A stretch of DNA of 64,000 nt from assembly GCF_046233715.1 (NCBI RefSeq), contig NZ_JBJNRJ010000021.1:1-64000 (forward strand), in the 5' to 3' direction. The position numbers were made by a program, and so were the translations under genes. Below the pieces are notes generated by a model that saw only the letters and a list, made by a program, of their open reading frames with translations, did not search any database and was not told where the DNA came from. Below are positions 41,289 to 49,923 of this stretch, one piece after another; the stretch's first letter is position 1, and each line of letters begins with the position of its first letter. The DNA is from Trujillonella humicola (lineage in GTDB: Bacteria; Actinomycetota; Actinomycetes; Mycobacteriales; Geodermatophilaceae).

Positions 41289-42442
41289 TGCCCGGCACAG
41301 TCGAGGTGCCCGCGACCGGAGGCCCGCTCGCCGGGGTCCGGGTCGTCGAGATGGCCGGGATGGGACCGGCACCGCACGCCGCCATGCTGCTCGGCGACCT
41401 GGGAGCCGACGTGGTGCGGGTCCAGCGGCCGGCCGCGGCCGGGCAGTCCCACGGCGGTCGGCTGCCGGCGCGGAACAGGACGCCGGTCGAGGTGGACGCG
41501 AAGGACGAGGCCGGCCGGGCCGCCGTCCTCGCACTGGTGGCCCGCGCCGACGTCCTGGTCGAGGGGTTCCGGCCGGGTGTCATGGAGCGGCTGGGGCTGG
41601 GCCCGGACCGGTGCGCGGCCGTCAACCCGCGGCTGGTCTACGCCCGGATGACCGGGTGGGGCCAGGACGGGCCGCTGGCCCGGACGGCCGGCCACGACAT
41701 CAACTACGTCGGGGTGACCGGCGTCCTGGCGGCCATCGGCCGCGCCGGCGCACCGCCGACCGTTCCGCTCAACCTCGTCGGGGACTTCGGCGGCGGATCG
41801 CTCTACCTGGCCCTCGGCGTGCTCGCCGCGCTGCTGGAGCGGGAGCGGTCGGGCGCCGGCCAGGTGATCGACGCGGCGATCGTCGACGGCACCAGCAGCC
41901 TCGCGTCGGCCATCTGGGGCCTGCGGGCGGCCGGCGCCTGGAACGACGAGCGGGGCACGAACCGGCTGGACTCCGGCGCTCCGTTCTACGACGTCTACCC
42001 GACCTCCGACGGCGGCCACATGGCCGTGGGCGCCCTGGAGCCGTACTTCTACGCCGCTCTCCTCGAGGGGCTCGGACTCGACCCGGCCACCCTCCCCGCC
42101 CAGGGTGACCGGGCCGGCTGGCCGCGGCTGCGCGCCGCCTTCACCGCCGCATTCGCCTCCCGGACCCGGGCGGCCTGGACCGAGGTCTTCGCCGGCACCG
42201 ACGCGTGCGTCACCCCCGTCCTGTCCTTCGCCGAGGCGGCCGAGGACTCCCACCTGGCATCCCGCAGGACCATCGTCGACGTCGCCGGCGTGCCGCAGCC
42301 GGCCCCGGCGCCGCGCTTCTCCCGCACACCACCACCGACCCCGACCCCCGCGTCCCCGCCGGCCGACCTCGCCGCGGTGCTCGACGCCTGGTCCGACCGA
42401 GGAGACCTCCGTGGCGATCGCGCCCCCGACCCCAGCCGCTGA
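41288..42442 (+). CDS. Alpha-methylacyl-CoA racemase-type protein
   Basis: A 384-residue member of the family III CoA-transferase fold with the racemase signature G-H136-D-I-N-Y and N-L-V-G-D166-F-G-G-G. The two catalytic residues lie 30 apart, exactly as in mycobacterial MCR (His126, Asp156). Such enzymes epimerise the alpha carbon of 2-methylacyl-CoA, including 2-arylpropionyl-CoA. Its presence implies an intermediate with a methyl branch next to the thioester. The C-terminal tail is Pro-rich (about 335-360). Confidence 0.88.
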   Translation: MPGTVEVPATGGPLAGVRVVEMAGMGPAPHAAMLLGDLGADVVRVQRPAAAGQSHGGRLPARNRTPVEVDAKDEAGRAAVLALVARADVLVEGFRPGVMERLGLGPDRCAAVNPRLVYARMTGWGQDGPLARTAGHDINYVGVTGVLAAIGRAGAPPTVPLNLVGDFGGGSLYLALGVLAALLERERSGAGQVIDAAIVDGTSSLASAIWGLRAAGAWNDERGTNRLDSGAPFYDVYPTSDGGHMAVGALEPYFYAALLEGLGLDPATLPAQGDRAGWPRLRAAFTAAFASRTRAAWTEVFAGTDACVTPVLSFAEAAEDSHLASRRTIVDVAGVPQPAPAPRFSRTPPPTPTPASPPADLAAVLDAWSDRGDLRGDRAPDPSR

Positions 42443-43613
42443 CGAGTCGGACCTCCCGACCGGCGCCTGGGAGCTCCCCGAGGAGCTCGTCCTCCTCCGC
42501 GACACGGTGCGCCGGTTCGTGGACACCGAGGTGCGCCCGATCGAGGAGCGACTCCCCCACGACAGCGCCGGCATGCCCGCCGACGACCTCGCCCGGCTGC
42601 AGGAGCGGGCGCGGGAGCTCGGCCTCTGGGCGCTCGCGACGCCGCAGGAGTTCGGCGGCGCCGGGCTGTCTGTGCTCGGCCAGGTCGTCGTCGCCGAGGC
42701 CGCCGCCGCGTGCCGGATGGGCGCGTACTTCCCCGCCGGCGGGGCGTTCGGCGGCAATCCGCCCAGCGTGCTGTTCCGCGCCACCGCGGAGCAGTGGGAA
42801 CGGTTTGGCCGGCCGATCGTCGAGGGCCGGGCCGGCAAGGCCTACACCGCGATCACCGAGGCCTCCGGGGGCTCCGATCCCGCCCGGGCGATCCGGTGCC
42901 GCGCCGAGCGCGACGGCGACGACTACGTGCTCAACGGCACCAAGATGTGGATCTCGCACGCGGGGACGGCCGACTGGGGCGTCGTCTACGCCCGGACGGG
43001 AGCCGCCGACGCGCGCGGCGGGATCAGCTGCTTCGTGGTCGAGCGGGACACGCCCGGGCTCACGATGCGGCCGATCGGCGTCATGAACAGCTTCTCCCCC
43101 TACGAGCTGCACTTCACCGACGCCCGCGTGCCGGCAGCCAACCGGATCGGCGCGGAGGGAGAGGGGTTCGCGCTTGCCAGCGGGTTCCTGGTGCACGGCC
43201 GCATCGTCTACGCCGCCGGGCCGATCGGGATCGCCCAGGCCGCCCTGCGGATGGCGGTCGACTGGGCCAAGGAGCGACGCGTGTTCGGCGGACCGCTCGC
43301 GGACAAGCAGGCGATCCAGTTCACGCTCGCCGACTGCGAGATCGAACTGCGTGCCGCCCGGCTCCTGGTGTACCAGGCGGCCTGGAACGCCGACCTCGGC
43401 CGGGACGTCCGGGTCGACGCGTCGGTGAGCAAGGTGTTCGGGACCGAGACGGCCTTCCGGGTGGTCGACCGGGTCATGCAGGTGTTCGGCGCCATGGGGC
43501 TGTCGCAGGAGATGCCCGTCGAGCGGTGGTTCCGCGACCTGCGCGTCAAGCTGCTGGGAGAGGGCGCGTCGGAGGTGCAGCGGATGATCGTCGCGCGGGA
43601 CCTGCTGCGCTGA
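42411..43613 (+). CDS. Acyl-CoA dehydrogenase
   Basis: A 400-residue acyl-CoA dehydrogenase with I-T-E-A-S-G-G-S-D-P, T-K-M-W-I-S-H-A and R-V-K-L-L-G-E-G-A-S-E-V-Q-R-M-I. GTG 42411 follows GAGGAG and overlaps the racemase gene by 32 bases in another frame. It is the last gene of the rightward operon that begins at 29826. The acidic N-terminal extension (about 20 residues) is not part of the fold. Confidence 0.88.
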   Translation: MAIAPPTPAADESDLPTGAWELPEELVLLRDTVRRFVDTEVRPIEERLPHDSAGMPADDLARLQERARELGLWALATPQEFGGAGLSVLGQVVVAEAAAACRMGAYFPAGGAFGGNPPSVLFRATAEQWERFGRPIVEGRAGKAYTAITEASGGSDPARAIRCRAERDGDDYVLNGTKMWISHAGTADWGVVYARTGAADARGGISCFVVERDTPGLTMRPIGVMNSFSPYELHFTDARVPAANRIGAEGEGFALASGFLVHGRIVYAAGPIGIAQAALRMAVDWAKERRVFGGPLADKQAIQFTLADCEIELRAARLLVYQAAWNADLGRDVRVDASVSKVFGTETAFRVVDRVMQVFGAMGLSQEMPVERWFRDLRVKLLGEGASEVQRMIVARDLLR

Positions 43614-43634
43614 CCGCCACCGCCGAGGGCCGGG

Positions 43635-44057
43635 TCAGCCGGGCAGCAGGAAGTCCGCGGTCCCGGAGACCGCGGCGCCCTTGTCGCCCACGCCCGCCTC
43701 GAGCTCGACGGTGACCAGGCGGCCCTCGGGGGTCGGCTCAACCGCCGTCACCCGGCCCGTGCAGGTGAGCACGTCCCCGGGATAGACCTGGGTGCGGAAC
43801 CGGACGCCGAAGCGGCGGACCTCCTCCGCGCCCAGCCACTCGACCGCGTAGCCGGCGAGCAGCGCGGCGACGTGCATCCCCTGGGAGAACACCGACGGGT
43901 AGCCGGCCGAGCGCGCCATCGCGTCGTCGTAGTGCATCGGGTTCAGGTCGCCCGAGGCCCCCGAGTAGCGCACGAAGTCCCGGGTGGTGAGGGGGCCGTA
44001 GTCCCGGGGCGGCGCGGTGGTCCCCACCGCGAGGTCGCCCTGCGCCGTCCCGGTCAC
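43635..44057 (-). CDS. MaoC-like hydratase, catalytic subunit
   Basis: A 140-residue single-hotdog protein with the hydratase-2 motif G-D-L-N-P-M-H-Y-D-D and S-Q-G-M-H-V. It probably forms a heterodimer with the FAS1-like protein encoded just upstream (4-base overlap), as in HadA/HadB or ChsH1/ChsH2 pairs, hydrating an enoyl-CoA. GTG 44057. Confidence 0.85.
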   Translation of the reverse strand: MTGTAQGDLAVGTTAPPRDYGPLTTRDFVRYSGASGDLNPMHYDDAMARSAGYPSVFSQGMHVAALLAGYAVEWLGAEEVRRFGVRFRTQVYPGDVLTCTGRVTAVEPTPEGRLVTVELEAGVGDKGAAVSGTADFLLPG

Positions 44058-44488
44058 GCGTCCTCCTTCGCGGCCTTCGCCGTCTCGATGTAGGTGGCCC
44101 GCGCCTCGGCGACCAGCTCTCCGGACTCGTCGCGGAACTCGGTCACGATGACGACGAAGCGCATGACACCTCCGCGCTTGCCCGGCTTTTCGTATCGGTC
44201 CTCCACACGGTCGCGGGCACGCAGGACCTGTCCGGCGCGCGGCGCCGGGCCCAGGAACCGGTACTCCTGCTCGCCGTGCAGCAGCCGGCGCCGGTCGAAC
44301 CCGTGACCGATCCGGGCGCCCTCCGGCGCCCACAGCCCCGCGGACGCGAGGAACGTCGGGGGGACGACCGCGTCGGCCCCCTGGTACGCGGGCAGGTCGC
44401 ACTGCATCGCCGCGGCGAACTCGCGGATCTTGCCGCGTTCGACCACGACGTCCCACTCGGGGCCGAACGTGCCCACCGGTGTGCTCAC
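44054..44488 (-). CDS. FAS1-like dehydratase-domain protein, MaoC partner
   Basis: A 144-residue hotdog protein of the HadA/FAS1 N-terminal type. It shows V-P-P-T-F-L-A-S, G-E-Q-E-Y-R-F-L-G-P and F-V-V-I-V-T-E-F-R-D, and no Asp/His hydratase motif, so it is probably the non-catalytic, substrate-binding half of a heterodimer with the next gene. GTG 44488 follows GGGGGAG; the longer frame upstream is not protein-like. Confidence 0.83.
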   Translation of the reverse strand: MSTPVGTFGPEWDVVVERGKIREFAAAMQCDLPAYQGADAVVPPTFLASAGLWAPEGARIGHGFDRRRLLHGEQEYRFLGPAPRAGQVLRARDRVEDRYEKPGKRGGVMRFVVIVTEFRDESGELVAEARATYIETAKAAKEDA

Positions 44489-44587
44489 GCCACTCCCCCT
44501 TCTGTCGCGGAGGCCGGGGTCGCCCCTCCACGGGCGGCTGTTCCGCCGCCTGGTCCCAGGACTCGGCGCGATCGTCGCGCCGAGAAC

Positions 44588-44605
44588 TTCTGACATCATG
44601 TACAC
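44588..44605 (-). promoter_or_regulatory. Operator-like site 8 (GTGTACATGATGTCAGAA)
   Basis: On the minus strand TGTACA-TGA-TGTCAGAA lies 100 bases before the FAS1-like/MaoC operon and after the stop of the MhpA-like gene. TGTACA is itself a perfect palindrome. Confidence 0.6.
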
Positions 44606-44663
44606 GCCGTGGGGCGGGCGCAACACCGCTCGCGGGCGCGGGGCGCAGCCGGCGGCGCGCGTC

Positions 44664-46292
44664 TCAGCGGGGTGGAGCGATGATCCGGTCGAGCGTGGCG
44701 ACGACCCGGTCCAGGTCGGCGAGGGGGCACGCCGCGGCCACGTAGCGGTCCGGGCGCAGCACCAGCACCTCGTCCTGCGGCCGGTCCAGCCGGATGTCGC
44801 GGAACGCGCCCGTCACGTCGAACAGCGTGCCCGGCCCGGTGTCGGCGGGGGCGCTCGTCGACGCTCGCCGGCCCGGCCGCGGAGGCGCGACCGCCCACAC
44901 GGTCGCGCCCAGCCGGTCCAGGACCTTCCGGCTCTCCGGGGACAGGTGGGCCTCCGGGTCGCCGGCGAGGCCCAGGACGGCGATCGTCGGGCCCAGCACG
45001 TCGTCCAGCCGGCGCCGGGTGCCGCCCGCGTCCTCGACGACGGGCTGGCCGAAGAGCCGGCCGACCGGCGAGCCCCTGTCGCCGGCCGCGTCGACCACGA
45101 CGCCGCGTTCGTAGCGCGGTGCGGGCTTGTACTTCATCTGCAGGATGTACTCGCGGGCCCCGGGGATCACCTGGACCGCCCGGAAGACCGTGTCCCGCAC
45201 GACCTCGGTGGCCCGGTTGCGGGGCTGGTACATGCTGCCGACGCGCGTCGCGAAGGACACCATCGCCCAGGCGTGATCCCGGCGCTCCTCGTCGTAGGTG
45301 TCGAGCAGCTGCGGCGCCGCGCGCCCGCCGGTCACGGCAGCCAGCTTCCATGCGAGGTTCGTGGCGTCACGGAGGCCGGAGTTCATGCCCTGCCCGAAGA
45401 ACGGCGGCTGCAGGTGCGCCGCGTCGCCGGCCAGGAAGACCCGGCCGGAGGAGAACGTCGAGGCGATCCGGGAGTGGTGCCAGTACACCCGCCGCCCGTA
45501 GATGGTCGGCATCGGCAGGCCCGGGTAGTAGGGGCGCAGCAGGCCGAGGATGCGCTCGTCCCGCACGATGTCCTGCTCGTCCTCGCCGGGGAGCAGCTTG
45601 AACTCGAAGCGCCGGTAGCCGTAGGGCAGCGGGATGGTCATGGTGGGGCGCTCGGGGTGGCAGTAGACGGCCGAGTACAGCGACTCGAGTGCATCTCCCT
45701 CGACGTCGACGACCAGCCAGCGGCTCGGCGCAGTGGAGCCCACCAGGTCGATGCCCACGCTCTCCCGGACGAAGCTGCGGCCACCGTCGGCACCGACGAC
45801 GTAGCCGGCCCGCACGGTCAGCGGGCCGTCGGGGCCCGTCGCCGTCAGCACGACCTCGTCCTCGGTCCGGGTCAGGCCGGTCACCTCGGTACCGGGAAGC
45901 AGACGCACGTCGGGGAACCGGTCGAGGCCGACCCGCAGCGACCTCTCCAGCAACGGCTGGAAGAAGAGGTTGCGGCGGGGCCACCCGTAGGGCTGGGCGC
46001 TCGGCCGGATGTGGGCGAGGACCCGCCCGCTCGAGCTGTGATAGCGGATGGGGGCGTTCTGGATAAGGTCCGGCAGCACCTGATCGACCAGGCCGGCGGT
46101 CTGCAGCGTGCGCAGCGACTCGTCGTCGATCGCGACCGCCCGGGGATAGGGGGTCACCCCCGGCTCGCGGTCGAGCACGACGGTCGACACCCCGGCGACC
46201 CCGAGCAGGTTGGCCAGCGTCGACCCGCAGGGGCCGGCTCCGACGATCGCGACGTCGGCCTCGATCTGCACGCCGCTCCCCCGGTCGCTCAC
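44664..46292 (-). CDS. FAD-dependent aromatic hydroxylase (MhpA-like)
   Basis: A 542-residue flavoprotein monooxygenase of the PheA/MhpA group, which hydroxylates phenolic acids ortho to an existing hydroxyl group. It shows G-A-G-P-C-G-S-T-L-A-N near residue 18, R-A-V-A-I-D-D-E-S, D-G-x-x-S type V-G-A-D-G-G-R-S and the second FAD motif L-A-G-D-A-A-H-L-Q-P-P-F-F-G-Q-G-M-N. The thioredoxin-like C-terminal domain is kept. It could make the catechol opened by the MhpB-type enzyme at 9895. GTG 46292 overlaps the Baeyer-Villiger gene by 4 bases. Confidence 0.88.
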   Translation of the reverse strand: MSDRGSGVQIEADVAIVGAGPCGSTLANLLGVAGVSTVVLDREPGVTPYPRAVAIDDESLRTLQTAGLVDQVLPDLIQNAPIRYHSSSGRVLAHIRPSAQPYGWPRRNLFFQPLLERSLRVGLDRFPDVRLLPGTEVTGLTRTEDEVVLTATGPDGPLTVRAGYVVGADGGRSFVRESVGIDLVGSTAPSRWLVVDVEGDALESLYSAVYCHPERPTMTIPLPYGYRRFEFKLLPGEDEQDIVRDERILGLLRPYYPGLPMPTIYGRRVYWHHSRIASTFSSGRVFLAGDAAHLQPPFFGQGMNSGLRDATNLAWKLAAVTGGRAAPQLLDTYDEERRDHAWAMVSFATRVGSMYQPRNRATEVVRDTVFRAVQVIPGAREYILQMKYKPAPRYERGVVVDAAGDRGSPVGRLFGQPVVEDAGGTRRRLDDVLGPTIAVLGLAGDPEAHLSPESRKVLDRLGATVWAVAPPRPGRRASTSAPADTGPGTLFDVTGAFRDIRLDRPQDEVLVLRPDRYVAAACPLADLDRVVATLDRIIAPPR

Positions 46293-47911
46293 GCCGGGAC
46301 CCCGGCTCCGGCCCGCCCGAGCACGAAGCCGCGGTAGCCGTCGTCGGCGACCGAGTCACAGATCTTGCGGTAGCGGCCCACGCCACCGGCGTAGGGCAGG
46401 AAGACGCGGGGTTTGCCGGGCACGTTCGACCCCACGTACCAGGAGTTCGCGTGCTTGTAGAGCGTCCCGTCCGCGGCCTCGTCGACGTGTGCCGTCCACT
46501 CCTCCTCGGAGGCGACCGTGGGCTCGACGACGTCGTGCCCCTGCTCGGCCATGGTCGTCAGCAGGCGGCCGACCCAGTCGACGTGCTGCTCGATGGCCAG
46601 GAACATGTTGCACAGCACGGCGGGGCTGCCCGGCCCGGTCAGGGTGAACAGGTTGGGGAAGCCGGCCGTCATGACGCCGAGGTAGGTCCTGGCGCCCTCG
46701 GCCCACTTCTGCGCCAGGGTCCGCCCGCCGCGACCGCGGATGTCGATGCGGGTGAACGAGCCGGTCATCGCGTCGAACCCGGTGGCCAGCACCAGGACGT
46801 CGAGATCGTGATGCTCGTCGCCGGTCCGCAGGCCGGTCTCCGTGATCTCCGCGATCGGCCGCTCGCGCACGCTCACCAGCCGCACGTGGTCCAGGTTGTA
46901 GGTGGCGAAGTAGTCCGTGTCCACGCAGATCCGCTTGCTGCCGATCGGGTGGTCGGTCGGCGTCAGGAGGTCGGCCACCGCGGGGTCCCGGACGATCGAG
47001 CGGATCTTCCCGCGCACGAACTCTGCGGCCAGCGCGTTGGCGTCGAGGTCGCGCATGACGTCGTCGTAGGAGCCGAGGAAGGGGAAGCCGCCGAGGCGCC
47101 AGCGCTCCTCGAACTGCGCGTGGCGCTCCTCCGCGGAGACCGCCAGCGCCGACTGCCGGTGGATCGGCGTCGTCGACCCGGTGAACGACCGGCGGGCCTT
47201 CTCCCGCAGCGCCGCGTAGTTCTGCTTGGTCTCGCGGATCTGCTCCTCGGTGAGCGCGTCGTTCTCGGCCGAGATGCTGTAGTTCGCCGTCCGCTGGAAG
47301 ACGGTCAGCCGCGCCGCCAGCGCCGCCAGCTGGGGCACCGCCTGGATGCCCGAGGAGCCGGTACCGATGACGCCGACCCGCTTGCCGGTGACGTCGACAC
47401 CGCCGACCGGCCAGCGGGCGGTGTGGTGCACCTCGCCGCGGAAGCGCTCGAGCCCGGGGAACTCGGGCACGCGCGTGGCGGAGAGCACGCCGGTGGCCAG
47501 GACCAGGAACCGGGTGGTCACCTGTTCCCCGCCGTCGGTGGCCACCGTCCAGACGTCGCGGCGCTCGTCGTACAGGGCGCCGGTCACGTTCGTCCCGAAC
47601 GTGATGTCGCGCCGGAGGTCGAAGCGGTCGGCGACGTGCTCGGCGTAGGCGAGCATCTCCGGCTGGGTGGGGTACCGCCGCGACCAGGTCCACTCCTGCT
47701 GGAGGTCCTCGTCGAAGGAGTACGAGTACTCCATGCTCTCGATGTCGCAGCGCGCCCCGGGGTAGCGGTTCCAGAACCAGGTGCCGCCCACCCCGTCCCC
47801 GCGCTCGAACGCCCGGACGCGGAATCCGCGCCGGCGCAGGTCGTGGACGGCGTACAGGCCGGCGAACCCCGCTCCGACGACGACGACGTCCACCTCGACT
47901 CCGTCGGCCAC
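46289..47911 (-). CDS. Baeyer-Villiger monooxygenase
   Basis: A 540-residue flavoprotein with two Rossmann motifs (G-A-G-F-A-G-L-Y; G-T-G-S-S-G-I-Q) and the full BVMO fingerprint F157-R-G-E-V-H-H-T-A-R-W-P168 (FxGxxxHxxxWP). The enzyme inserts oxygen next to a ketone using NADPH and O2. It shares an operon with an aromatic hydroxylase, so a ketone adjacent to a ring or in an alicyclic ring is a plausible substrate. GTG 47911; operator-like site 9 starts 15 bases upstream. Confidence 0.92.
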   Translation of the reverse strand: MADGVEVDVVVVGAGFAGLYAVHDLRRRGFRVRAFERGDGVGGTWFWNRYPGARCDIESMEYSYSFDEDLQQEWTWSRRYPTQPEMLAYAEHVADRFDLRRDITFGTNVTGALYDERRDVWTVATDGGEQVTTRFLVLATGVLSATRVPEFPGLERFRGEVHHTARWPVGGVDVTGKRVGVIGTGSSGIQAVPQLAALAARLTVFQRTANYSISAENDALTEEQIRETKQNYAALREKARRSFTGSTTPIHRQSALAVSAEERHAQFEERWRLGGFPFLGSYDDVMRDLDANALAAEFVRGKIRSIVRDPAVADLLTPTDHPIGSKRICVDTDYFATYNLDHVRLVSVRERPIAEITETGLRTGDEHHDLDVLVLATGFDAMTGSFTRIDIRGRGGRTLAQKWAEGARTYLGVMTAGFPNLFTLTGPGSPAVLCNMFLAIEQHVDWVGRLLTTMAEQGHDVVEPTVASEEEWTAHVDEAADGTLYKHANSWYVGSNVPGKPRVFLPYAGGVGRYRKICDSVADDGYRGFVLGRAGAGVPA

Positions 47912-47925
47912 GTCCGGGATCCTAG

Positions 47926-47942
47926 TAGACGTAGTGTCAGAT
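47926..47942 (+). promoter_or_regulatory. Operator-like site 9 (TAGACGTAGTGTCAGAT)
   Basis: The TGTCAGAT right arm is intact; the left arm is weak. It lies in the 90-base gap between the reductase gene and the BVMO gene, immediately upstream of the BVMO start. Its orientation is opposite to the gene. Confidence 0.5.
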
Positions 47943-48001
47943 CGTCACCCCGGTGCGCGTGGGATCCGGGCACGTCTGGCCGACGGCCGATCGCGCAGGG
48001 C

Positions 48002-48961
48002 TCACAGGTCCAGGACCAGACGTGAGCAGGCCGCACGCGAGACGCAGATGAACATCGTCGCGTCAGCCGCCCGCTCCTCCTCGTCCAGGAGGCTGTCCCG
48101 GTGGTCGACGTCGCCCTCGATCACGTCGGTCTCACACGTTCCGCAGGTGCCCTCCCGGCAGGAGGACAGGACCTCGACCCCGGCCTCCTCGACCACCTCG
48201 AGGATCGACCGGTCGGGCGGAACGGTCAGGGTCAGGCCGCTGGCGGCGAGCTCGACCTCGAACGCCGCGGACAGCAGGGGCGCCCCCTGCTCCTTCGGTG
48301 CGAACCGCTCCACGTGCAGCGTTCCCGCCGGCCGGCCCGCGCACACGACCTCCACCGCCCGCAGCAGCGGCTCCGGGCCGCAGCAGTAGACCGCCGTCCC
48401 TTCGCCCGCCGCGCCGAGGACGTCCTCGAGCGGCATCAACCCGAACTCGTCCTCGGGGTACAACCGTACGCGGGCGCCGAACGCGGCCAGTTCCTCCCGG
48501 AAGGCCATCGTCGCGGCGGTCCGCCCGCCATAGTGCAGCTCCCACTGCACGCCGGTGGCCGCAGCGATGCCGACCATGGGCAGGATCGGCGTGATGCCGA
48601 TCCCCCCGGCGACGAAGACGTAACGCTGCGCGGGTTCCAGGGCGAAGTGGTTACGAGGGCCGCGGACGTCGACGACGTCTCCGGCGTGCAGGCGCTCGTG
48701 CACCCGCGCCGAGCCCCCCCGACCGGCGGGCTCGCGCAGGACCGCGATCCGCCAGACCTCGCGGGCGGCGGGGTCCCCGCACAGCGAGTACTGCCGCACC
48801 ACGCCGGGAGCCACGGTCAGGTCGACGTGGGCACCGGGGGCCCACTCGGGGAGGAGAGCGCCGTCCGAGCGGTGCAACTCCAGCGCGACGACACCGTCGG
48901 CGACCTCCTCCCGGCGCGAGATCGTCAGACGCAGGTCCACCTCGTCGTGCGTGCTGTGCAC
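48002..48961 (-). CDS. Phthalate dioxygenase reductase-type oxidoreductase
   Basis: A 319-residue three-domain reductase: flavin-binding barrel with V-R-Q-Y-S-L-C-G-D-P (about residues 50-60), NAD domain with V-A-G-G-I-G-I-T-P and C-C-G-P-E, and C-terminal plant-type 2Fe-2S domain with S-C-R-E-G-T-C-G-T-C-E (three ligands) and a late C-V-S-R. Such proteins pass electrons from NADH to a Rieske oxygenase. The dioxygenase at 31710-33505 has no adjacent reductase, making this the best candidate. GTG 48961 follows AAGGGG; a longer ATG start at 49024 is less likely. Confidence 0.9.
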   Translation of the reverse strand: MHSTHDEVDLRLTISRREEVADGVVALELHRSDGALLPEWAPGAHVDLTVAPGVVRQYSLCGDPAAREVWRIAVLREPAGRGGSARVHERLHAGDVVDVRGPRNHFALEPAQRYVFVAGGIGITPILPMVGIAAATGVQWELHYGGRTAATMAFREELAAFGARVRLYPEDEFGLMPLEDVLGAAGEGTAVYCCGPEPLLRAVEVVCAGRPAGTLHVERFAPKEQGAPLLSAAFEVELAASGLTLTVPPDRSILEVVEEAGVEVLSSCREGTCGTCETDVIEGDVDHRDSLLDEEERAADATMFICVSRAACSRLVLDL

Positions 48962-49073
48962 AGCTGCCCCTTCTTCGTCGAACGCCCGTTGACCGACGTG
49001 AGACCGTCGGCAGCATGGATGCAATCATCTACCTGTTCCTGTCGGCGAGGCCGGCCGGGAGAGGCGCGCACTC

Positions 49074-49892
49074 GTGACCGGTCACAGCGCGGCGTCCTGG
49101 CTCTTCGTCCCCGGCAGCCGACCCGAGCGCTTCGCCCGGGCCGCCGCCGCAGGCGCCCACGAGGTCATCGTCGACCTGGAGGACGCCGTCGCTCCGGCCG
49201 CCAAGGAGGCCGCCCGCACCGCGGCGGCGCGCTGGCTGACCGATGGTGGTCGAGCCTGGGTGCGGGTCAACGCCGTGGACACGCCGTGGCACGGGGACGA
49301 CCTGGCGGCACTCGCCCGCCGGCCGGGGCTCCGCGGCCTCGTGGTGCCGAAGGCCGAGGACCCCGACGTGCTGCGCCGGATCGCGGAGTCGCTCCCCGAC
49401 GGGAGCGGGGTCCTCGCCCTGGTGGAGTCGGCCGCGGGGGTCCTCCGCGCGCCGGCCGTCGCGGGATGTCCCGGCGTCAGCGGTCTCGCGTTCGGCTCGA
49501 TCGACTACGCCCTCGACATCGACGCGGCCGAGACCGACGATGCCCTCCGGTACGCCCGCAGCACCCTGGTCGTCGCCGCCCGCGCGGCCGGACTGCCACC
49601 CCCGGTCGACGGCGTCACGGTCGACACCCGCGACACGGGCGCCGTCCGATCGGCCGCCGCCCGCGCCAGGGAGCTCGGGTTCGGGGGCAAGCTCTGCATC
49701 CACCCGCTCCAGGTGCCCACCGTCAACACGGTCTTCGCACCCGCGCCCGCCGACGTCGCCTGGGCGCGCCGGGTGCTCGCCGCGGCGGCCGACGCGGACG
49801 CGGACGCGGGGGTGCTGAGCGTGGACGGCCGCATGGTCGATCGCCCCGTCGTCGAACGTGCCCGCCGCCTCGTCGACCGCGCCGGCGGCTGA
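49074..49892 (+). CDS. CitE/HpcH-family CoA-lyase
   Basis: A 272-residue TIM-barrel lyase of the CitE-like group (citramalyl-, malyl- or 3-hydroxyacyl-CoA lyases). It shows W-L-F-V-P-G-S-R-P-E-R-F, V-I-V-D-L-E-D-A-V (metal Asp/Glu), V-R-V-N, A-L-V-E-S-A-A-G-V and F-G-G-K-L-C-I-H-P. GTG 49074 follows GGGAGAGG. It is probably a carbon-carbon lyase for a hydroxyacyl-CoA product late in the pathway. Divergent from the reductase gene. Confidence 0.87.
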   Translation: MTGHSAASWLFVPGSRPERFARAAAAGAHEVIVDLEDAVAPAAKEAARTAAARWLTDGGRAWVRVNAVDTPWHGDDLAALARRPGLRGLVVPKAEDPDVLRRIAESLPDGSGVLALVESAAGVLRAPAVAGCPGVSGLAFGSIDYALDIDAAETDDALRYARSTLVVAARAAGLPPPVDGVTVDTRDTGAVRSAAARARELGFGGKLCIHPLQVPTVNTVFAPAPADVAWARRVLAAAADADADAGVLSVDGRMVDRPVVERARRLVDRAGG

Positions 49893-49923
49893 CGAGGGGC
49901 CGGACGCCGAGCCGCAGCCGGAG

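Noticed and set aside
43602..43650. CTGCTGC/GCAGCAG pair between convergent genes as a terminator
   Set aside because: The loop of about 34 bases is too long compared with the other hairpins, so it was left out.
46289..47911. Calling the flavoprotein a simple flavin-containing monooxygenase (FMO)
   Set aside because: The full Baeyer-Villiger fingerprint FxGxxxHxxxWP is present.
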